Assembly: GCA_002428735.1 (NCBI GenBank)
Contig: DIXO01000039.1
Coordinates: 14,176-78,175 of the forward strand
Reading direction: 5' to 3'
Length of the DNA: 64,000 nt
Source of the DNA: Syntrophaceae bacterium UBA6078
GTDB taxonomy: Bacteria; Desulfobacterota; Syntrophia; Syntrophales; UBA2210
In this document: positions 27,242-36,609 of the stretch, piece after piece
Position numbering within the stretch: position 1 is the stretch's first letter
How the letters are laid out: the number at the start of each line of letters is the position of its first letter
Translations under genes and position numbers: made by a program
The notes under the pieces: model-generated
Told to the model about the DNA's origin: nothing
Database searches by the model: none
Seen by the model: the letters and a program-made list of their open reading frames with translations, nothing else

Positions 27242-27688
27242 ATGATCAAGAGGAAGAGGTGGTGGATCATGTGCGGAGCGGCTGCCGTCTCCCTGGCTCT
27301 CATCAGTGCCGGTTGCGGCAAGAAGGCGGATCCTCGCTATCGCCCCGACACCCTTCCGGAGAAGATTTCAAATCTGACGGTGTCCGTCGATGATGGAAAA
27401 GCGATCCTCGAATGGAAGATCCCCGCCCAGCGGGACCGCACCGGATATTTCAGGGTTTTCAGGAGCGCGCTGAAAGCCGACGGCGGTAATTGCCCCGGCT
27501 GTCCCCGCATCTATGCCATCCTGGACTATCTGCCCCTTCGCGGTGCGCGATCGAGGGAGGAGGGGAATTTCAGGTATGTGGATGGGACCATACGGGGGGG
27601 CTTTATCTATTCGTATCGGCTGGTGCTCTGTACTTCCTCCGATACTTGCGGAGAGCAATCCAATACGGCGGAGGTCGTGATTCCCTGA
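27242..27688 (+). CDS. Small lipoprotein with fibronectin type III-like fold
   Basis: A 148-residue protein with a signal peptide ending in the lipobox ISAGC, so it is expected to be lipid-anchored. The mature part (DTLPEKISNLTVSVDDGKA, LEWKIPAQRDRTGYFRVFRS, YSYRLVLCTSSDTCGEQSN) looks like one fibronectin type III or immunoglobulin-like domain with extra cysteines. It lies between argH and lysA with short gaps. Lipoproteins in this position are common in deltaproteobacteria, but their function is unknown to me. Confidence 0.8.
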   Translation: MIKRKRWWIMCGAAAVSLALISAGCGKKADPRYRPDTLPEKISNLTVSVDDGKAILEWKIPAQRDRTGYFRVFRSALKADGGNCPGCPRIYAILDYLPLRGARSREEGNFRYVDGTIRGGFIYSYRLVLCTSSDTCGEQSNTAEVVIP

Positions 27689-27706
27689 GGGTGGGATGAA
27701 CTGATC

Positions 27707-28963
27707 ATGCATTATTTTCACTATGTGGACAATCATCTGTGGTGTGAGGATGTGCCGGTTTCAACGGTGGCCGAGGCCGTGGGGACCCCGTTCTATCTGT
27801 ACAGCCACAGAACGCTGAAAAGACATTTCGAGGTCTTTGACGCGGCTCTCGCTGATATCCCGCATTTGATCTGTTTTTCGGCGAAGGCCAACTCCAATGG
27901 TGCCATCCTCAGGATATTCATCAGGGAGGGAAGCGGTGTTGATATCGTTTCCGGGGGGGAACTGTACCGGGCCCTTGAGGCGGGAGCCGATCCCCGCAAG
28001 ATTGTCTATTCCGGAGTCGGGAAGAGAGAAGACGAGATACGGTACGCGCTGGAGAACGATATTCTCATGTTCAACGTTGAGTCCTCGCAGGAGCTTGAGG
28101 CGATTGATGGGTGCGCCGGACGGATGGGCACCGTTGCGCGGATATCTCTGCGTGTGAACCCGGATGTGGACCCCATGACCCATCCACACATATCGACGGG
28201 GATGAAGGAGAACAAGTTCGGGATCGATATCAAACGATCCCTGGAAGAGTACCGCCATGCCGTGAAGCTTGACCATACGGAGGTCATAGGGGTGGATTGC
28301 CATATCGGGTCGCAGATCACGCAGATCGCCCCTTTTATCGACGCGCTGGCCCGGCTGAAGGCGTTGATCTCGTCCCTCCGGGGCGAGGGGATCGGCATCA
28401 GATATCTGGATCTGGGGGGCGGTCTGGGGATTACCTATGATCAGGAGACGCCTCCTCATCCGGCGGATTACGCGAAAGCCATTATGGACCAGGCGCGGGA
28501 TATGGACTGCACCTTCATATTTGAACCGGGGCGGGTCATTGTGGGGAATGCGTGTATACTGATCTCCCGGGTGCTGTACACAAAGACCAACGCGGAAAAG
28601 AGGTTCGTCATCGTCGACGCCGGCATGAATGACCTCATGAGACCGGCCCTCTACGATTCGTACCATAAGATTCAGCCGGTTGAACTCTCGGGGCGGGAAG
28701 AGATCCTCTCCGATGTGGTCGGCCCCATCTGCGAATCGGCGGATTACTTTGCCAGGGGGAGGTCCATCCCCCGGCTGGAACGGGGAGATCTGGTGGCTGT
28801 CATGAGTTCCGGTGCGTACGGTTTTTCCATGTCTTCAAACTACAACTCGCGACTGAGGGCTCCGGAGGTGCTTGTCAGAGATGACGCATTCCACGTGATA
28901 CGGTCTCGAGAAACCCCCATGGATCTGGTAAGAGGAGAATCCATCCCGGAATTTTTGCGATAA
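27707..28963 (+). CDS. lysA: Diaminopimelate decarboxylase
   Basis: PLP-dependent last step of lysine synthesis. Lys60 in ICFSAKANSN is the expected Schiff-base residue. GSGVDIVSGGELYRAL, HIGSQITQ, LDLGGGLGI and the partner-subunit Cys in GPICESAD are all present. Length 418 residues. It leads directly into dapA and dapB, so precursor synthesis and decarboxylation are in one unit. Confidence 0.96.
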   Translation: MHYFHYVDNHLWCEDVPVSTVAEAVGTPFYLYSHRTLKRHFEVFDAALADIPHLICFSAKANSNGAILRIFIREGSGVDIVSGGELYRALEAGADPRKIVYSGVGKREDEIRYALENDILMFNVESSQELEAIDGCAGRMGTVARISLRVNPDVDPMTHPHISTGMKENKFGIDIKRSLEEYRHAVKLDHTEVIGVDCHIGSQITQIAPFIDALARLKALISSLRGEGIGIRYLDLGGGLGITYDQETPPHPADYAKAIMDQARDMDCTFIFEPGRVIVGNACILISRVLYTKTNAEKRFVIVDAGMNDLMRPALYDSYHKIQPVELSGREEILSDVVGPICESADYFARGRSIPRLERGDLVAVMSSGAYGFSMSSNYNSRLRAPEVLVRDDAFHVIRSRETPMDLVRGESIPEFLR

Positions 28964-29007
28964 AGGATGCAGTCTGGTGCAAATAATTTTAAACAGGAGG
29001 AAAGCGT

Positions 29008-29883
29008 ATGTTTAAAGGAGCAATAGTCGCGATCGTGACACCCTTCAAGAATGGAGTGGTGGATGAAGAGGCGCTGAGGGAATTGATCGAGTTCCAGATA
29101 GAAGGGGGAACCGATGGTATTGTTCCCTGCGGCACCACAGGTGAGAGCGCAACGGTATCACATGAGGAGCACAGCAGGATTATCGAGATCACCGTGGATG
29201 CCGTCAGAAAGAGGGTTCCCGTTATCGCGGGGACCGGCTCCAACAGCACAAGGGAGGCCATCCGGCTTACCGAGCATGCCCACAAGGTGGGAGCGGACGG
29301 CGCTCTCATGATCACCCCCTACTACAACAAACCGACGCAGGAGGGGTTGTATCAGCATTTCAAGACGGTGGCCGAGGCCGTGCCGATTCCGATTGTACCC
29401 TACAATGTGCCCAGCAGGACGGGGGGAAACATCCTGCCGGAAACCGTCGCGCGGCTTTCAAAGATCAGTAATATCGTGGGCATCAAGGAAGCAACGGGAG
29501 ATCTGAGGCAGGTAAGCAAGGTTGTTGAACTGTGTGGCGATAATCTCGCCGTCCTGTCCGGCGATGATTTCACCGTTCTGCCGATCCTTGCGGTGGGGGG
29601 AAAAGGGGTTATCTCTGTCGTATCCAATATCATCCCCGAAGACATGGCTGCCATGATCGATGCCTTCGAAGCGGGTGACCTGCAAAAGGCCCGTGATCTC
29701 CACTTCAAGATGAGTCCCATCATGGACGGGTGTTTTCTGGAGACCAATCCCATACCGGTCAAGGAAGCGCTGGTGATGATGGGAAAGATCGAAGATGAGA
29801 TCAGGCTTCCCCTCTGGAAGATGTCAGATGCCAACCATCAGAAATTAAGAAAGATCATGACGGATTACGGTCTGATCAAATAA
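29008..29883 (+). CDS. dapA: 4-Hydroxy-tetrahydrodipicolinate synthase
   Basis: Condenses pyruvate with aspartate semialdehyde, the entry to lysine and meso-DAP. Schiff-base Lys160 lies in VGIKEATGD, Tyr132 in PYNVPSRTGG, and GTTGESAT is at 42-49. Length 291 residues. AGGAGG lies upstream of the ATG. dapB follows after an 11-base gap. Confidence 0.97.
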   Translation: MFKGAIVAIVTPFKNGVVDEEALRELIEFQIEGGTDGIVPCGTTGESATVSHEEHSRIIEITVDAVRKRVPVIAGTGSNSTREAIRLTEHAHKVGADGALMITPYYNKPTQEGLYQHFKTVAEAVPIPIVPYNVPSRTGGNILPETVARLSKISNIVGIKEATGDLRQVSKVVELCGDNLAVLSGDDFTVLPILAVGGKGVISVVSNIIPEDMAAMIDAFEAGDLQKARDLHFKMSPIMDGCFLETNPIPVKEALVMMGKIEDEIRLPLWKMSDANHQKLRKIMTDYGLIK

Positions 29884-29894
29884 GGGTGAATGCC

Positions 29895-30701
29895 ATGATA
29901 AAAGTCATAGTGACCGGGGCGGCCGGAAGGATGGGGGGGCGGATCATCACCCTCATTCACGGTGACGAACGGATGGGGCTCGCGGGAGCGGTGGAACAAA
30001 AGGGACATCAGCTTACGGGAACCGATGTCGGCGCCTATCTCGGACTGGGCGAGACGGGGGTCATTCTGGAAGACGATCTCGCGGCATGTATAGAACGGGC
30101 GGATGTTGTCATCGATTTCAGCAGCCACACCGCTTCCCTTGAGAATCTTCGAGTGGCGGCCGAACACGGCAGGGCAATCGTCATCGGCTCCACGGGATTC
30201 ACCCCGGAAGAGATGGAAGATGCCGCCCGTATCGCTCGGGGAGTTCGATGCGTCCTGGCCCCCAATATGAGCGTGGGGGTGAACGTCATGTTTAAGGTCC
30301 TGGAAGATCTGGCCGCTATTCTGGGGGATGAGTATGACGTAGAGATTGTCGAGGCGCACCACAACCAGAAGAAGGACGCGCCCAGCGGCACGGCCGTGAA
30401 GATGGCCCAGATCATTGCCGAGGCTCTTGACAGAGATATTGAGAAGGTCGGCGTGTATGGACGCAAGGGGATGGTCGGGGCGCGCTCCCGGGCGGAAATC
30501 GGCGTTCACACGGTGCGGGCCGGCGACATTGTGGGCGAGCACACGGTTCTCTTCGGTGGTATGGGAGAGCGGCTCGAGTTTACCCACCGCGCCCACAGCC
30601 GGGATAATTTCGCCCGGGGAGCTCTCCGGGCGGCGCTGTGGGTAGTGGAAAGAGACAACGGCCTGTATGACATGCAGGACGTTCTGGGTTTGAAAGGCTG
30701 A
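29895..30701 (+). CDS. dapB: 4-Hydroxy-tetrahydrodipicolinate reductase
   Basis: NAD(P)H-dependent reductase following DapA. Nucleotide motif GAAGRMGGRI at 8-17 and the catalytic stretch EAHHNQKKDAPSGTA. I use the ATG at 29895, with AGGGTGA eight bases upstream, giving 268 residues; a GTG at 29886 would add three. No dapL or dapD follows, so the route from tetrahydrodipicolinate to DAP is encoded elsewhere. Confidence 0.95.
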   Translation: MIKVIVTGAAGRMGGRIITLIHGDERMGLAGAVEQKGHQLTGTDVGAYLGLGETGVILEDDLAACIERADVVIDFSSHTASLENLRVAAEHGRAIVIGSTGFTPEEMEDAARIARGVRCVLAPNMSVGVNVMFKVLEDLAAILGDEYDVEIVEAHHNQKKDAPSGTAVKMAQIIAEALDRDIEKVGVYGRKGMVGARSRAEIGVHTVRAGDIVGEHTVLFGGMGERLEFTHRAHSRDNFARGALRAALWVVERDNGLYDMQDVLGLKG

Positions 30702-30718
30702 CGACGAGGGAGTCTTCC

Positions 30719-31246
30719 GTGGACAGCGGCGTCATCTGCTTTCTGGGCATTGGTTCCAATATGGGGAATCCCGTTGCGAACTGCGCCCGCGCAGAAAAGC
30801 GCATCTCCGGCATAGACGGCGTCGGGGTTCTCAGACACTCATCGCTGTACAGAACGGAGCCGGTGGGGTTCACGGGGCAGGAATGGTTTGTCAACGGGGT
30901 TATGGAGGTGCGAACCACGCTTGGACCGCGTCCTCTCATGGATGCGATTCTGAAAGTGGAAAACGAAATGGGGAGAATCAGGGATGTTCAATGGGGTCCC
31001 CGGATCATCGATGTCGATATTCTGCTCTACGGACATGCCGTTATAGACGATGAGTCCCTGTCTATCCCCCATCCCCGTCTCCACGCGCGGCGCTTTGTCC
31101 TTGTCCCTCTGGACGAGATAGCCCCCCATGTCATACATCCTGTCTTCGGGATCTCCGTGAGGGGTCTCTTGGACCGGCTTGATGACACCAGCACCGTTGA
31201 ATGGATGAGCGACGAATGGGGCTGCTCTATGGGTGAAGATGATTAG
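30719..31246 (+). CDS. folK: 2-Amino-4-hydroxy-6-hydroxymethyldihydropteridine pyrophosphokinase
   Basis: Transfers pyrophosphate from ATP to the pterin precursor of folate. Motifs: GIGSNMGNP near the start, YRTEPVGFTGQEWFVNGV, and QWGPRIIDVDILLYG, the metal- and ATP-binding core. Length 175 residues. It starts at GTG with GAGGGAG before it. The 3' end overlaps the next small gene by 14 bases. Confidence 0.94.
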   Translation: MDSGVICFLGIGSNMGNPVANCARAEKRISGIDGVGVLRHSSLYRTEPVGFTGQEWFVNGVMEVRTTLGPRPLMDAILKVENEMGRIRDVQWGPRIIDVDILLYGHAVIDDESLSIPHPRLHARRFVLVPLDEIAPHVIHPVFGISVRGLLDRLDDTSTVEWMSDEWGCSMGEDD

Positions 31247-31499
31247 ACTCGTCATTGCAGGCATTATCGTATATGTGATATATCGCCTCTCCAGGGCGTT
31301 GTTTGCCCCGTCGGAGAGGAAGGTGGCGGGGCGCGCTTCAGGAGCGCCTCCCCGCATCGAAGGGGAGGATCTGGTGAAAGATCCCTGCTGCGGAACCTAT
31401 GTTCCCATAAACAGCGCTCACAAGGCGGTTGTAAGGGGCGAAACCGTGTACTTTTGCAGCAGGGAATGCCTTGAGAAATACAAAAAGGAAAACAGTTAA
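31233..31499 (+). CDS. Small membrane protein with TRASH-like metal-binding domain
   Basis: An 88-residue protein with one N-terminal membrane segment (about 4-24) and a C-terminal DPCCGTYVPINSAHK ... YFCSRECLEKY motif. Cysteines 52, 53, 75 and 79 make a treble-clef-like metal site of the YHS/TRASH kind. Similar proteins (PP0621 type) are widespread and uncharacterised. It overlaps folK and is followed 9 bases later by the transaldolase gene. The role is unknown; a metal-handling or membrane-tethered regulatory role is only a guess. Confidence 0.78.
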   Translation: MKMIRLVIAGIIVYVIYRLSRALFAPSERKVAGRASGAPPRIEGEDLVKDPCCGTYVPINSAHKAVVRGETVYFCSRECLEKYKKENS

Positions 31500-31508
31500 G
31501 GAGCGTGT

Positions 31509-32156
31509 ATGAAGTTTTTTATCGATACCGGTAATATCGAAGAAATAAAAGAGGGACTGAAACTCGGGATGGTTGACGGCGTTACCACGAACCCCTCTCT
31601 GGTGGCGAAGGAAAAGAAAGATTTTGATACGGTCACCAGAGAGATCCTGGAAATAGTGAAAGGGCCGGTGAGCCTTGAAGTGGTGAGCGAGGACGCCGGA
31701 GGGATGATTTCTGAAGGGAAGAAACTGGCGCAGCTGGCCGAAAACGTGGTGATCAAGGTCCCCCTGACAACAGAAGGATTAAAGGCCACCCGGGCCCTGT
31801 CGGACCAGGGAATCGGCGTGAACCAGACCCTCATTTTTTCGCCGGTGCAGGCCCTCCTTGCCGCCAAGGCGGGGGCGCGATACGTGAGCCCCTTCATAGG
31901 GAGGCTGGACGATATCTCCCAGACGGGGATGGATCTGGTGGAGCAGATACTGACCATATTCGACAACTATGCCTTCGACTGCGAAGTCATCGTGGCCAGC
32001 ATCAGGCATCCCCTGCATGTTCTCCAGGCCGCGCTCCTCGGGGCCGATATCGCCACGATCCCCTTCAAGGTGATACAGCAACTGACACGTCACCCCCTCA
32101 CTGACAGAGGGGTCGAGCAATTTCTGGCCGACTGGCGCACGGTTCCAAAGGGATGA
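31509..32156 (+). CDS. tal: Transaldolase / fructose-6-phosphate aldolase (TalC/Fsa type)
   Basis: A 215-residue short-form transaldolase. The start FIDTGNIEEIKEG, GVTTNPSLVAKE and the Schiff-base Lys83 in VIKVPLT are diagnostic. It should move dihydroxyacetone units between sugar phosphates in the pentose phosphate pathway, or cleave fructose 6-phosphate if it is of the Fsa subtype; sequence alone cannot separate these. GAGCGTGT precedes the ATG. Confidence 0.92.
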   Translation: MKFFIDTGNIEEIKEGLKLGMVDGVTTNPSLVAKEKKDFDTVTREILEIVKGPVSLEVVSEDAGGMISEGKKLAQLAENVVIKVPLTTEGLKATRALSDQGIGVNQTLIFSPVQALLAAKAGARYVSPFIGRLDDISQTGMDLVEQILTIFDNYAFDCEVIVASIRHPLHVLQAALLGADIATIPFKVIQQLTRHPLTDRGVEQFLADWRTVPKG

Positions 32157-32157
32157 C

Positions 32158-32763
32158 ATGACGCATTTTCTGAAAGACTTTTTTCACCGTCTGAAGACAT
32201 CGAAGGGCACTGCCCAGGTTTTCAATCTTCCGAACAGTATTACACTCATCCGGCTCGCCGTGATCCCCGTTCTGTTCCTGCTGCTCCTCTCTCCCGGCAG
32301 AATTCTGAGCATGATCATCGCCGTCCTTTTTATCATAGCGGCTATCACCGACCTGATAGATGGGTATGTGGCGAGAAAGTACAATATCGTGACCACCATG
32401 GGGAAGTTTCTGGACCCCATTGCTGATAAGCTCGTGGTGACCACCGCCATGATCATGCTGATCCCCATCGGCAGAATCCCGGCCTGGATCGTTGCCATTA
32501 TCATCATGCGCGATCTTTTGGTGGACGGGCTGAGGAGTATCGCCTCCGCCGACGGTCTCGTTATCGACGCCAGCAGACTGGGGAAGCAGAAGACGCTCTG
32601 CCAGATTGTCGCCGTATCGGCGCTCTTGATACATTATGATACGGTCTTCGGCATCAATGCCCACGCGGTGGGCATGGTGGTCCTCTATCTCGCTCTCGTG
32701 CTGACGGTCTGGTCGGGTGCCGATTATTTCATGAAGTTCTATAAACAGAAAAACAGGGAATAG
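32158..32763 (+). CDS. pgsA: CDP-diacylglycerol-glycerol-3-phosphate 3-phosphatidyltransferase
   Basis: Membrane enzyme making phosphatidylglycerol phosphate. The CDP-alcohol phosphotransferase motif is seen as DLIDGYVARKYN followed by MGKFLDPIADK. NLPNSITLIRLAVIPVLF opens the first membrane segment, and several more follow. Length 201 residues. It starts one base after the transaldolase stop. Confidence 0.94.
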   Translation: MTHFLKDFFHRLKTSKGTAQVFNLPNSITLIRLAVIPVLFLLLLSPGRILSMIIAVLFIIAAITDLIDGYVARKYNIVTTMGKFLDPIADKLVVTTAMIMLIPIGRIPAWIVAIIIMRDLLVDGLRSIASADGLVIDASRLGKQKTLCQIVAVSALLIHYDTVFGINAHAVGMVVLYLALVLTVWSGADYFMKFYKQKNRE

Positions 32764-32787
32764 CAGACGGGACAGGAAAAGTTTTCG

Positions 32788-32816
32788 TTGACAACGAAGG
32801 CGTATTTTATTAAGAA
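32788..32816 (+). promoter_or_regulatory. Putative promoter of the tRNA pair
   Basis: A perfect TTGACA (32788-32793), 17 bases, then TAAGAA (32811-32816), a weak -10, about 18 bases before the tRNA-Gly gene. The position suits a tRNA promoter. Confidence 0.5.
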
Positions 32817-32834
32817 ACGAATCTCGAAAATCAA

Positions 32835-32909
<75 letters not shown>

Positions 32910-32915
32910 GTTTTG

Positions 32916-32991
32916 GGCGGCATAGCCAAGTGGCTAAGGCAGCGGTCTGCAAAACCGTTATTCACCGGTTCGAGTCCGGTTGCCGCCTCCA
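32916..32991 (+). tRNA. tRNA-Cys (anticodon GCA)
   Basis: Acceptor stem GGCGGCA/TGCCGCC, anticodon loop CTGCAAA carrying GCA, T arm CCGGTTCGAGTCCGG, discriminator T and an encoded CCA at 32989-32991. Same transcript as tRNA-Gly; a terminator follows at once. Confidence 0.97.
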
Positions 32992-32996
32992 CTGTA

Positions 32997-33034
32997 AAAA
33001 ATGGGGGATAGGCCTTTCGCTTACCCCCATTTTT
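32997..33034 (+). terminator. Terminator after the tRNA pair
   Basis: Perfect 11-bp stem AAAAATGGGGG (32997-33007) with CCCCCATTTTT (33024-33034). It has flanking A and T tracts, so it could work in both directions. Confidence 0.9.
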
Positions 33035-33086
33035 ATCTGTTTTGTGCTCCTTTTTTCTGTGCCCGTTCATCCGGAGGGAAAAGGGT

Positions 33087-34463
33087 ATGACCTTTCAAAA
33101 AAACATTCTCTGCATCGGCGCAGGGTACGTGGGCGGGCCATCCATGGCGATGATAGCCTGCAAATGCCCTCAGTACCAGATCACAGTTGTTGACATCGAT
33201 CCGAAGCGTATCGCGGCATGGAATTCGGACACGCTCCCCATATACGAACCCGGTCTCGATGAAATCGTAAAAGAGGTTCGCGGCAGAAATCTCTTCTTCA
33301 GCACCCAGATCGAACAGGGGATACAGAAAGCGGACATTATCTTTGTCAGTGTGAACACGCCCACCAAGACATTCGGCGCCGGCGCCGGTATGGCAGCCGA
33401 TCTCCAGTACTGGGAAAGGACGGCCCTCCAGATACGGGAGGTGTCGCAGTCGCCGAAGATCATTGTTGAAAAGAGCACCCTCCCGGTAAAAACAGCCCTT
33501 GCCATGGAGCGTATATTGACTGCCACTGACAATGGCGTCCGCTTCGATGTCCTGTCAAACCCGGAATTCATGGCTGAAGGGACGGGAGTCCGGGACCTGG
33601 AGTCTCCTGACCGTGTTCTTATCGGGTCGCGCGAGACGCCGGAGGGGCTCAGGGCGAGAGATGAACTGGTCGAGATCTACGCGAACTGGGTGCCGAGGGA
33701 ACGCATCATCACCTCCAATATCTGGAGCAGCGAGCTGTCGAAGCTCGTCTCAAACGCCTTTCTTGCCCAGAGAATATCTTCCATAAACGCCATTTCATCC
33801 CTTTGTGAAAGAACGGACGCGGATGTCACCGAAGTGGCACGGGCTGTCGGAATGGACCATCGGCTGGGGGATAAATTCCTGAATGCCAGCATCGGCTTCG
33901 GAGGATCGTGCTTCAAGAAGGACATTCTCAATCTGGTCTATCTGTGCCGGCAGTACGGCCTCGACGAGGTCGCCGATTACTGGGAAGGGGTGGTGCGGAT
34001 CAATGACTATCAGAAGGAGCGCTTCATCCTGAATATGCTGGGCGCCATGTTCAATACCCTCGCTGGCAAGCGCATATGCCTGTTTGGGTTCGCCTTTAAG
34101 GCCGATACGGGGGACACACGGGAAAGCCCCGCCATATCGGTATCCCGGAGGCTTGTGGAAGAGCGTGCCGAACTGGTGATTACGGATCCCCAGGCCCTGC
34201 CCAATGCCGAGAGGGATCTTGCCGACATACGGGAGGGCATATCCTTTGTCGAGGATCCCTGCGAAGCGGCTGCGGGATGCGATGCCATCGCCGTTATAAC
34301 CGAATGGGATCTATATGCTTCACTGGAATTCAAAAAAATATACGAAACCATGCGTAAACCCGCCTTCATCTTCGATGGAAGGAATATCCTTGACCATGAA
34401 TCGCTTTTCAGAATCGGATTCAATGTCTTCCCCATCGGCAAACCACCGTTGACTCACTTTTGA
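33087..34463 (+). CDS. ugd: UDP-glucose 6-dehydrogenase (eukaryote-like type)
   Basis: Oxidises UDP-glucose to UDP-glucuronate with two NAD+. The ATG at 33087 (GAGGG upstream) gives 458 residues. NAD motif GAGYVGG at 11-17; SVNTPTKTFGAGAGMAADL is the version seen in animal and plant UGDH and some bacteria, not in the short bacterial form; the catalytic Cys is in GFGGSCFKKDI. The product feeds capsule, LPS or other glycan synthesis. It is next to a sugar-phosphate phosphatase and two glycosyltransferases, but these probably serve another pathway. Confidence 0.9.
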   Translation: MTFQKNILCIGAGYVGGPSMAMIACKCPQYQITVVDIDPKRIAAWNSDTLPIYEPGLDEIVKEVRGRNLFFSTQIEQGIQKADIIFVSVNTPTKTFGAGAGMAADLQYWERTALQIREVSQSPKIIVEKSTLPVKTALAMERILTATDNGVRFDVLSNPEFMAEGTGVRDLESPDRVLIGSRETPEGLRARDELVEIYANWVPRERIITSNIWSSELSKLVSNAFLAQRISSINAISSLCERTDADVTEVARAVGMDHRLGDKFLNASIGFGGSCFKKDILNLVYLCRQYGLDEVADYWEGVVRINDYQKERFILNMLGAMFNTLAGKRICLFGFAFKADTGDTRESPAISVSRRLVEERAELVITDPQALPNAERDLADIREGISFVEDPCEAAAGCDAIAVITEWDLYASLEFKKIYETMRKPAFIFDGRNILDHESLFRIGFNVFPIGKPPLTHF

Positions 34464-34546
34464 TGGGCGGGTGAGGGCGGACAGGACCGGGGCATTGTGT
34501 CCCTCCAACACTGCGTATCCGCTGCCATCTCCGCAAAGGAATCGTG

Positions 34547-35362
34547 ATGATCGTTATATTCACCGATCTGGACGGCACCCTCTTGGATGCCGAAACCTAT
34601 TCCTGGCGGCCCGCCGCCGATGCGCTGAAGGAAATCGCCGGCCGCCGGATCCCTCTTGTCATTATAAGCAGCAAAACGGCGGCCGAGATAGAATGGATAC
34701 GCCGGGACTTGAATAATCAGCACCCGTTTATCTCGGAAAACGGGGGCGGGCTCTTCCTCCCTGACGGATACTTCCCCTTTCCCGTCCCACAGACCAGGAA
34801 GATAGAGGAATATCTCATTGTTGACATCGGAGTTCCCTATGCCCGTCTCACGGCCTTTCTTGACAGAATCACGCGGGAATATTCTCTGCCCATCAAGGGG
34901 TTTCATGCGCTGACGGTTGAGGAGATATCACGGCTCGCCGGGCTCTCGATCCCTGAGGCCCTGCGGGCGAAGGAGAGGGGGTATGATGAACCCTTTCTTT
35001 TTGATGGCGACAGCGTCCAGTGGAGTCGGCTGGAAAAGGCGGTTATGGCGGAAGGTCTCGCCCTTACCCGCGGCGGACGTTTTCATCATCTGAGCGGTCC
35101 CCACGACAAGGGAAGCGCCGCAGGAATGCTGATGGACTGGTACCGTCGCCGAGATGAGGACGTGCTGTTCGCGGGGTTGGGGGATGCCGCGAACGACGTG
35201 CCCTTTCTCAGGCTGGTTGATCACCCCATACTCGTGCGGCGGCCTGACGGAACGTACGAAAGGGGGATCGACATTCCGGGACTGACCCGTACCGATCGAC
35301 CTGGCCCCGCGGGCTGGAACGAGGCGGTTCGCGCGCTCATTTATCCTGAAGGATTCCCTTAA
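34547..35362 (+). CDS. HAD-IIB phosphatase, mannosyl-3-phosphoglycerate phosphatase-like
   Basis: A 271-residue HAD phosphatase. The nucleophile motif FTDLDGTLLD is at the start, motif II is in VIISSKTAAE, the cap domain follows, and TRGGRFHHLSGPHDKG and GLGDAANDVPFL close the active site. The YDEPF and TRGGRFxHL segments are characteristic of MpgP/MggB enzymes, which remove phosphate from mannosyl- or mannosylglucosyl-3-phosphoglycerate in compatible-solute synthesis. It converges with two glycosyltransferase genes, overlapping the first by four bases at the stop codons. AAGGA precedes the ATG; a GTG one codon earlier is possible. Confidence 0.82.
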   Translation: MIVIFTDLDGTLLDAETYSWRPAADALKEIAGRRIPLVIISSKTAAEIEWIRRDLNNQHPFISENGGGLFLPDGYFPFPVPQTRKIEEYLIVDIGVPYARLTAFLDRITREYSLPIKGFHALTVEEISRLAGLSIPEALRAKERGYDEPFLFDGDSVQWSRLEKAVMAEGLALTRGGRFHHLSGPHDKGSAAGMLMDWYRRRDEDVLFAGLGDAANDVPFLRLVDHPILVRRPDGTYERGIDIPGLTRTDRPGPAGWNEAVRALIYPEGFP

Positions 35363-36588
35363 TTGCAGGCGCCTCTGGATACCTGATCTCTCAGATAGTA
35401 CAATCCCAGAAGATACGGTTTTTGCGACAGAAAGGCCCGCGCCTGATTTCTGACCTCCTGCTCCGCGTAATCGATGCTGTAGCGGAAGGTTGTGTAGTCA
35501 AAGGCGAGGCTGCGTGCGAAATACAGGGGTTTCAGGACATCGATGATTTCCTTTTTTGCCTCCTCCGTGGCGCCGTCAAAAAGGAACAGGAGCCGGTACA
35601 CAACCTGTGTCCAGAGCATGATATCCATATCGTAGTGGTCGATGGCGATCATGGCGCGGATCCTGTTATGGGCATAGGGACTCAGATAGTTTCTGATCGT
35701 TTGCTGATAGGTGCCATACTCGTTCCTGCATTGCTCTTTCAGATTCAGGATATCAACGGAAAGCATCTGCGGTTCCAGCATCTTCTTGAGCCCGTATCGG
35801 GCCACCGGACGCGCCTCGCTGTAGGGGTAGGAGAAACCCTCCAGCGATGTCTCAAGCCACACCTTTCGATGGTGGATGATGAGTGAAAAGAGCGTGTACA
35901 CTACCTCTTCAAACATCTTGCCGAGTTTCGGGGCACTGGCGTTATGTATCTTGTTCCCGAGCCCTGACTGGCATATCTTGAAATTTCCGAAGAAGGCGTT
36001 CAGAGACATGAAGATGTCGATGCCGTACTGTCTCGTCATTTCGCTCCATTCCTGGTCGAGCCAGTGAGCGCACAGCCGGGGAGAGAAGGCAAAATCACCT
36101 CCGATCGGCTGCCGGGCGTCAACCCGCGCCAGGGATAATGCGAGAGGGTAGCAGAGATGGTTCGTGATCGTGCCGTCAAACTGATGCCTTGAATACAGGG
36201 GAGTGACGAGATCATGCCCCCGTTTTATGGGGTAGCCCAGATATTTTATCCACTCCGGCGTAATGGATCTCAGGTCCGCATCGACGGCGATCATGACCTT
36301 TGACTGCACGTCCCTGCAGAATCGGAACAGGTTATAGAAGTTGTTTCCCTTCCCCTTGACACCTTCCGGTGTGGTGATGTATCGCTTCTCGATTTTTTCG
36401 GGGACAGCGGCGGACAGAAACGCATCCTTCGTCCCGTCCATGCTGTTGTTATCGCAGTTAACGATGACGCACTTCGCGTCAGGAAAATACTTGGCAAGTC
36501 CCGCTCCCGCTACCCGGGCAACATATCCTATTGTCGGCGCCTCGTTGTAGGAGGGGATGCCGACCACGACATCGAAATTTTCACTCAT
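35359..36588 (-). CDS. Glycosyltransferase, glucosylglycerate/mannosylglucosyl-phosphoglycerate synthase-like
   Basis: A 409-residue GT-A protein. N-terminal VVVGIPSYNEAPTIGYV and VIVNCDNNSMDGTK bind the nucleotide sugar, VDADLRSITPEW contains the metal-binding DxD (Asp103, Asp105), and KGKGNNFYNLF and PIGGDFAFS (161-169) resemble the glucosylglycerate synthase group from Persephonella and Petrotoga as I recall it. It lies 21 bases downstream of the GpgS-like gene and head-to-tail with it, and converges with the phosphatase. The sugar donor (UDP-glucose or GDP-mannose) cannot be told from sequence. No membrane segments, so it is cytoplasmic. Confidence 0.75.
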   Translation of the reverse strand: MSENFDVVVGIPSYNEAPTIGYVARVAGAGLAKYFPDAKCVIVNCDNNSMDGTKDAFLSAAVPEKIEKRYITTPEGVKGKGNNFYNLFRFCRDVQSKVMIAVDADLRSITPEWIKYLGYPIKRGHDLVTPLYSRHQFDGTITNHLCYPLALSLARVDARQPIGGDFAFSPRLCAHWLDQEWSEMTRQYGIDIFMSLNAFFGNFKICQSGLGNKIHNASAPKLGKMFEEVVYTLFSLIIHHRKVWLETSLEGFSYPYSEARPVARYGLKKMLEPQMLSVDILNLKEQCRNEYGTYQQTIRNYLSPYAHNRIRAMIAIDHYDMDIMLWTQVVYRLLFLFDGATEEAKKEIIDVLKPLYFARSLAFDYTTFRYSIDYAEQEVRNQARAFLSQKPYLLGLYYLRDQVSRGACN

Positions 36589-36609
36589 ATTCCTTCCCTG
36601 TGTGTTGTG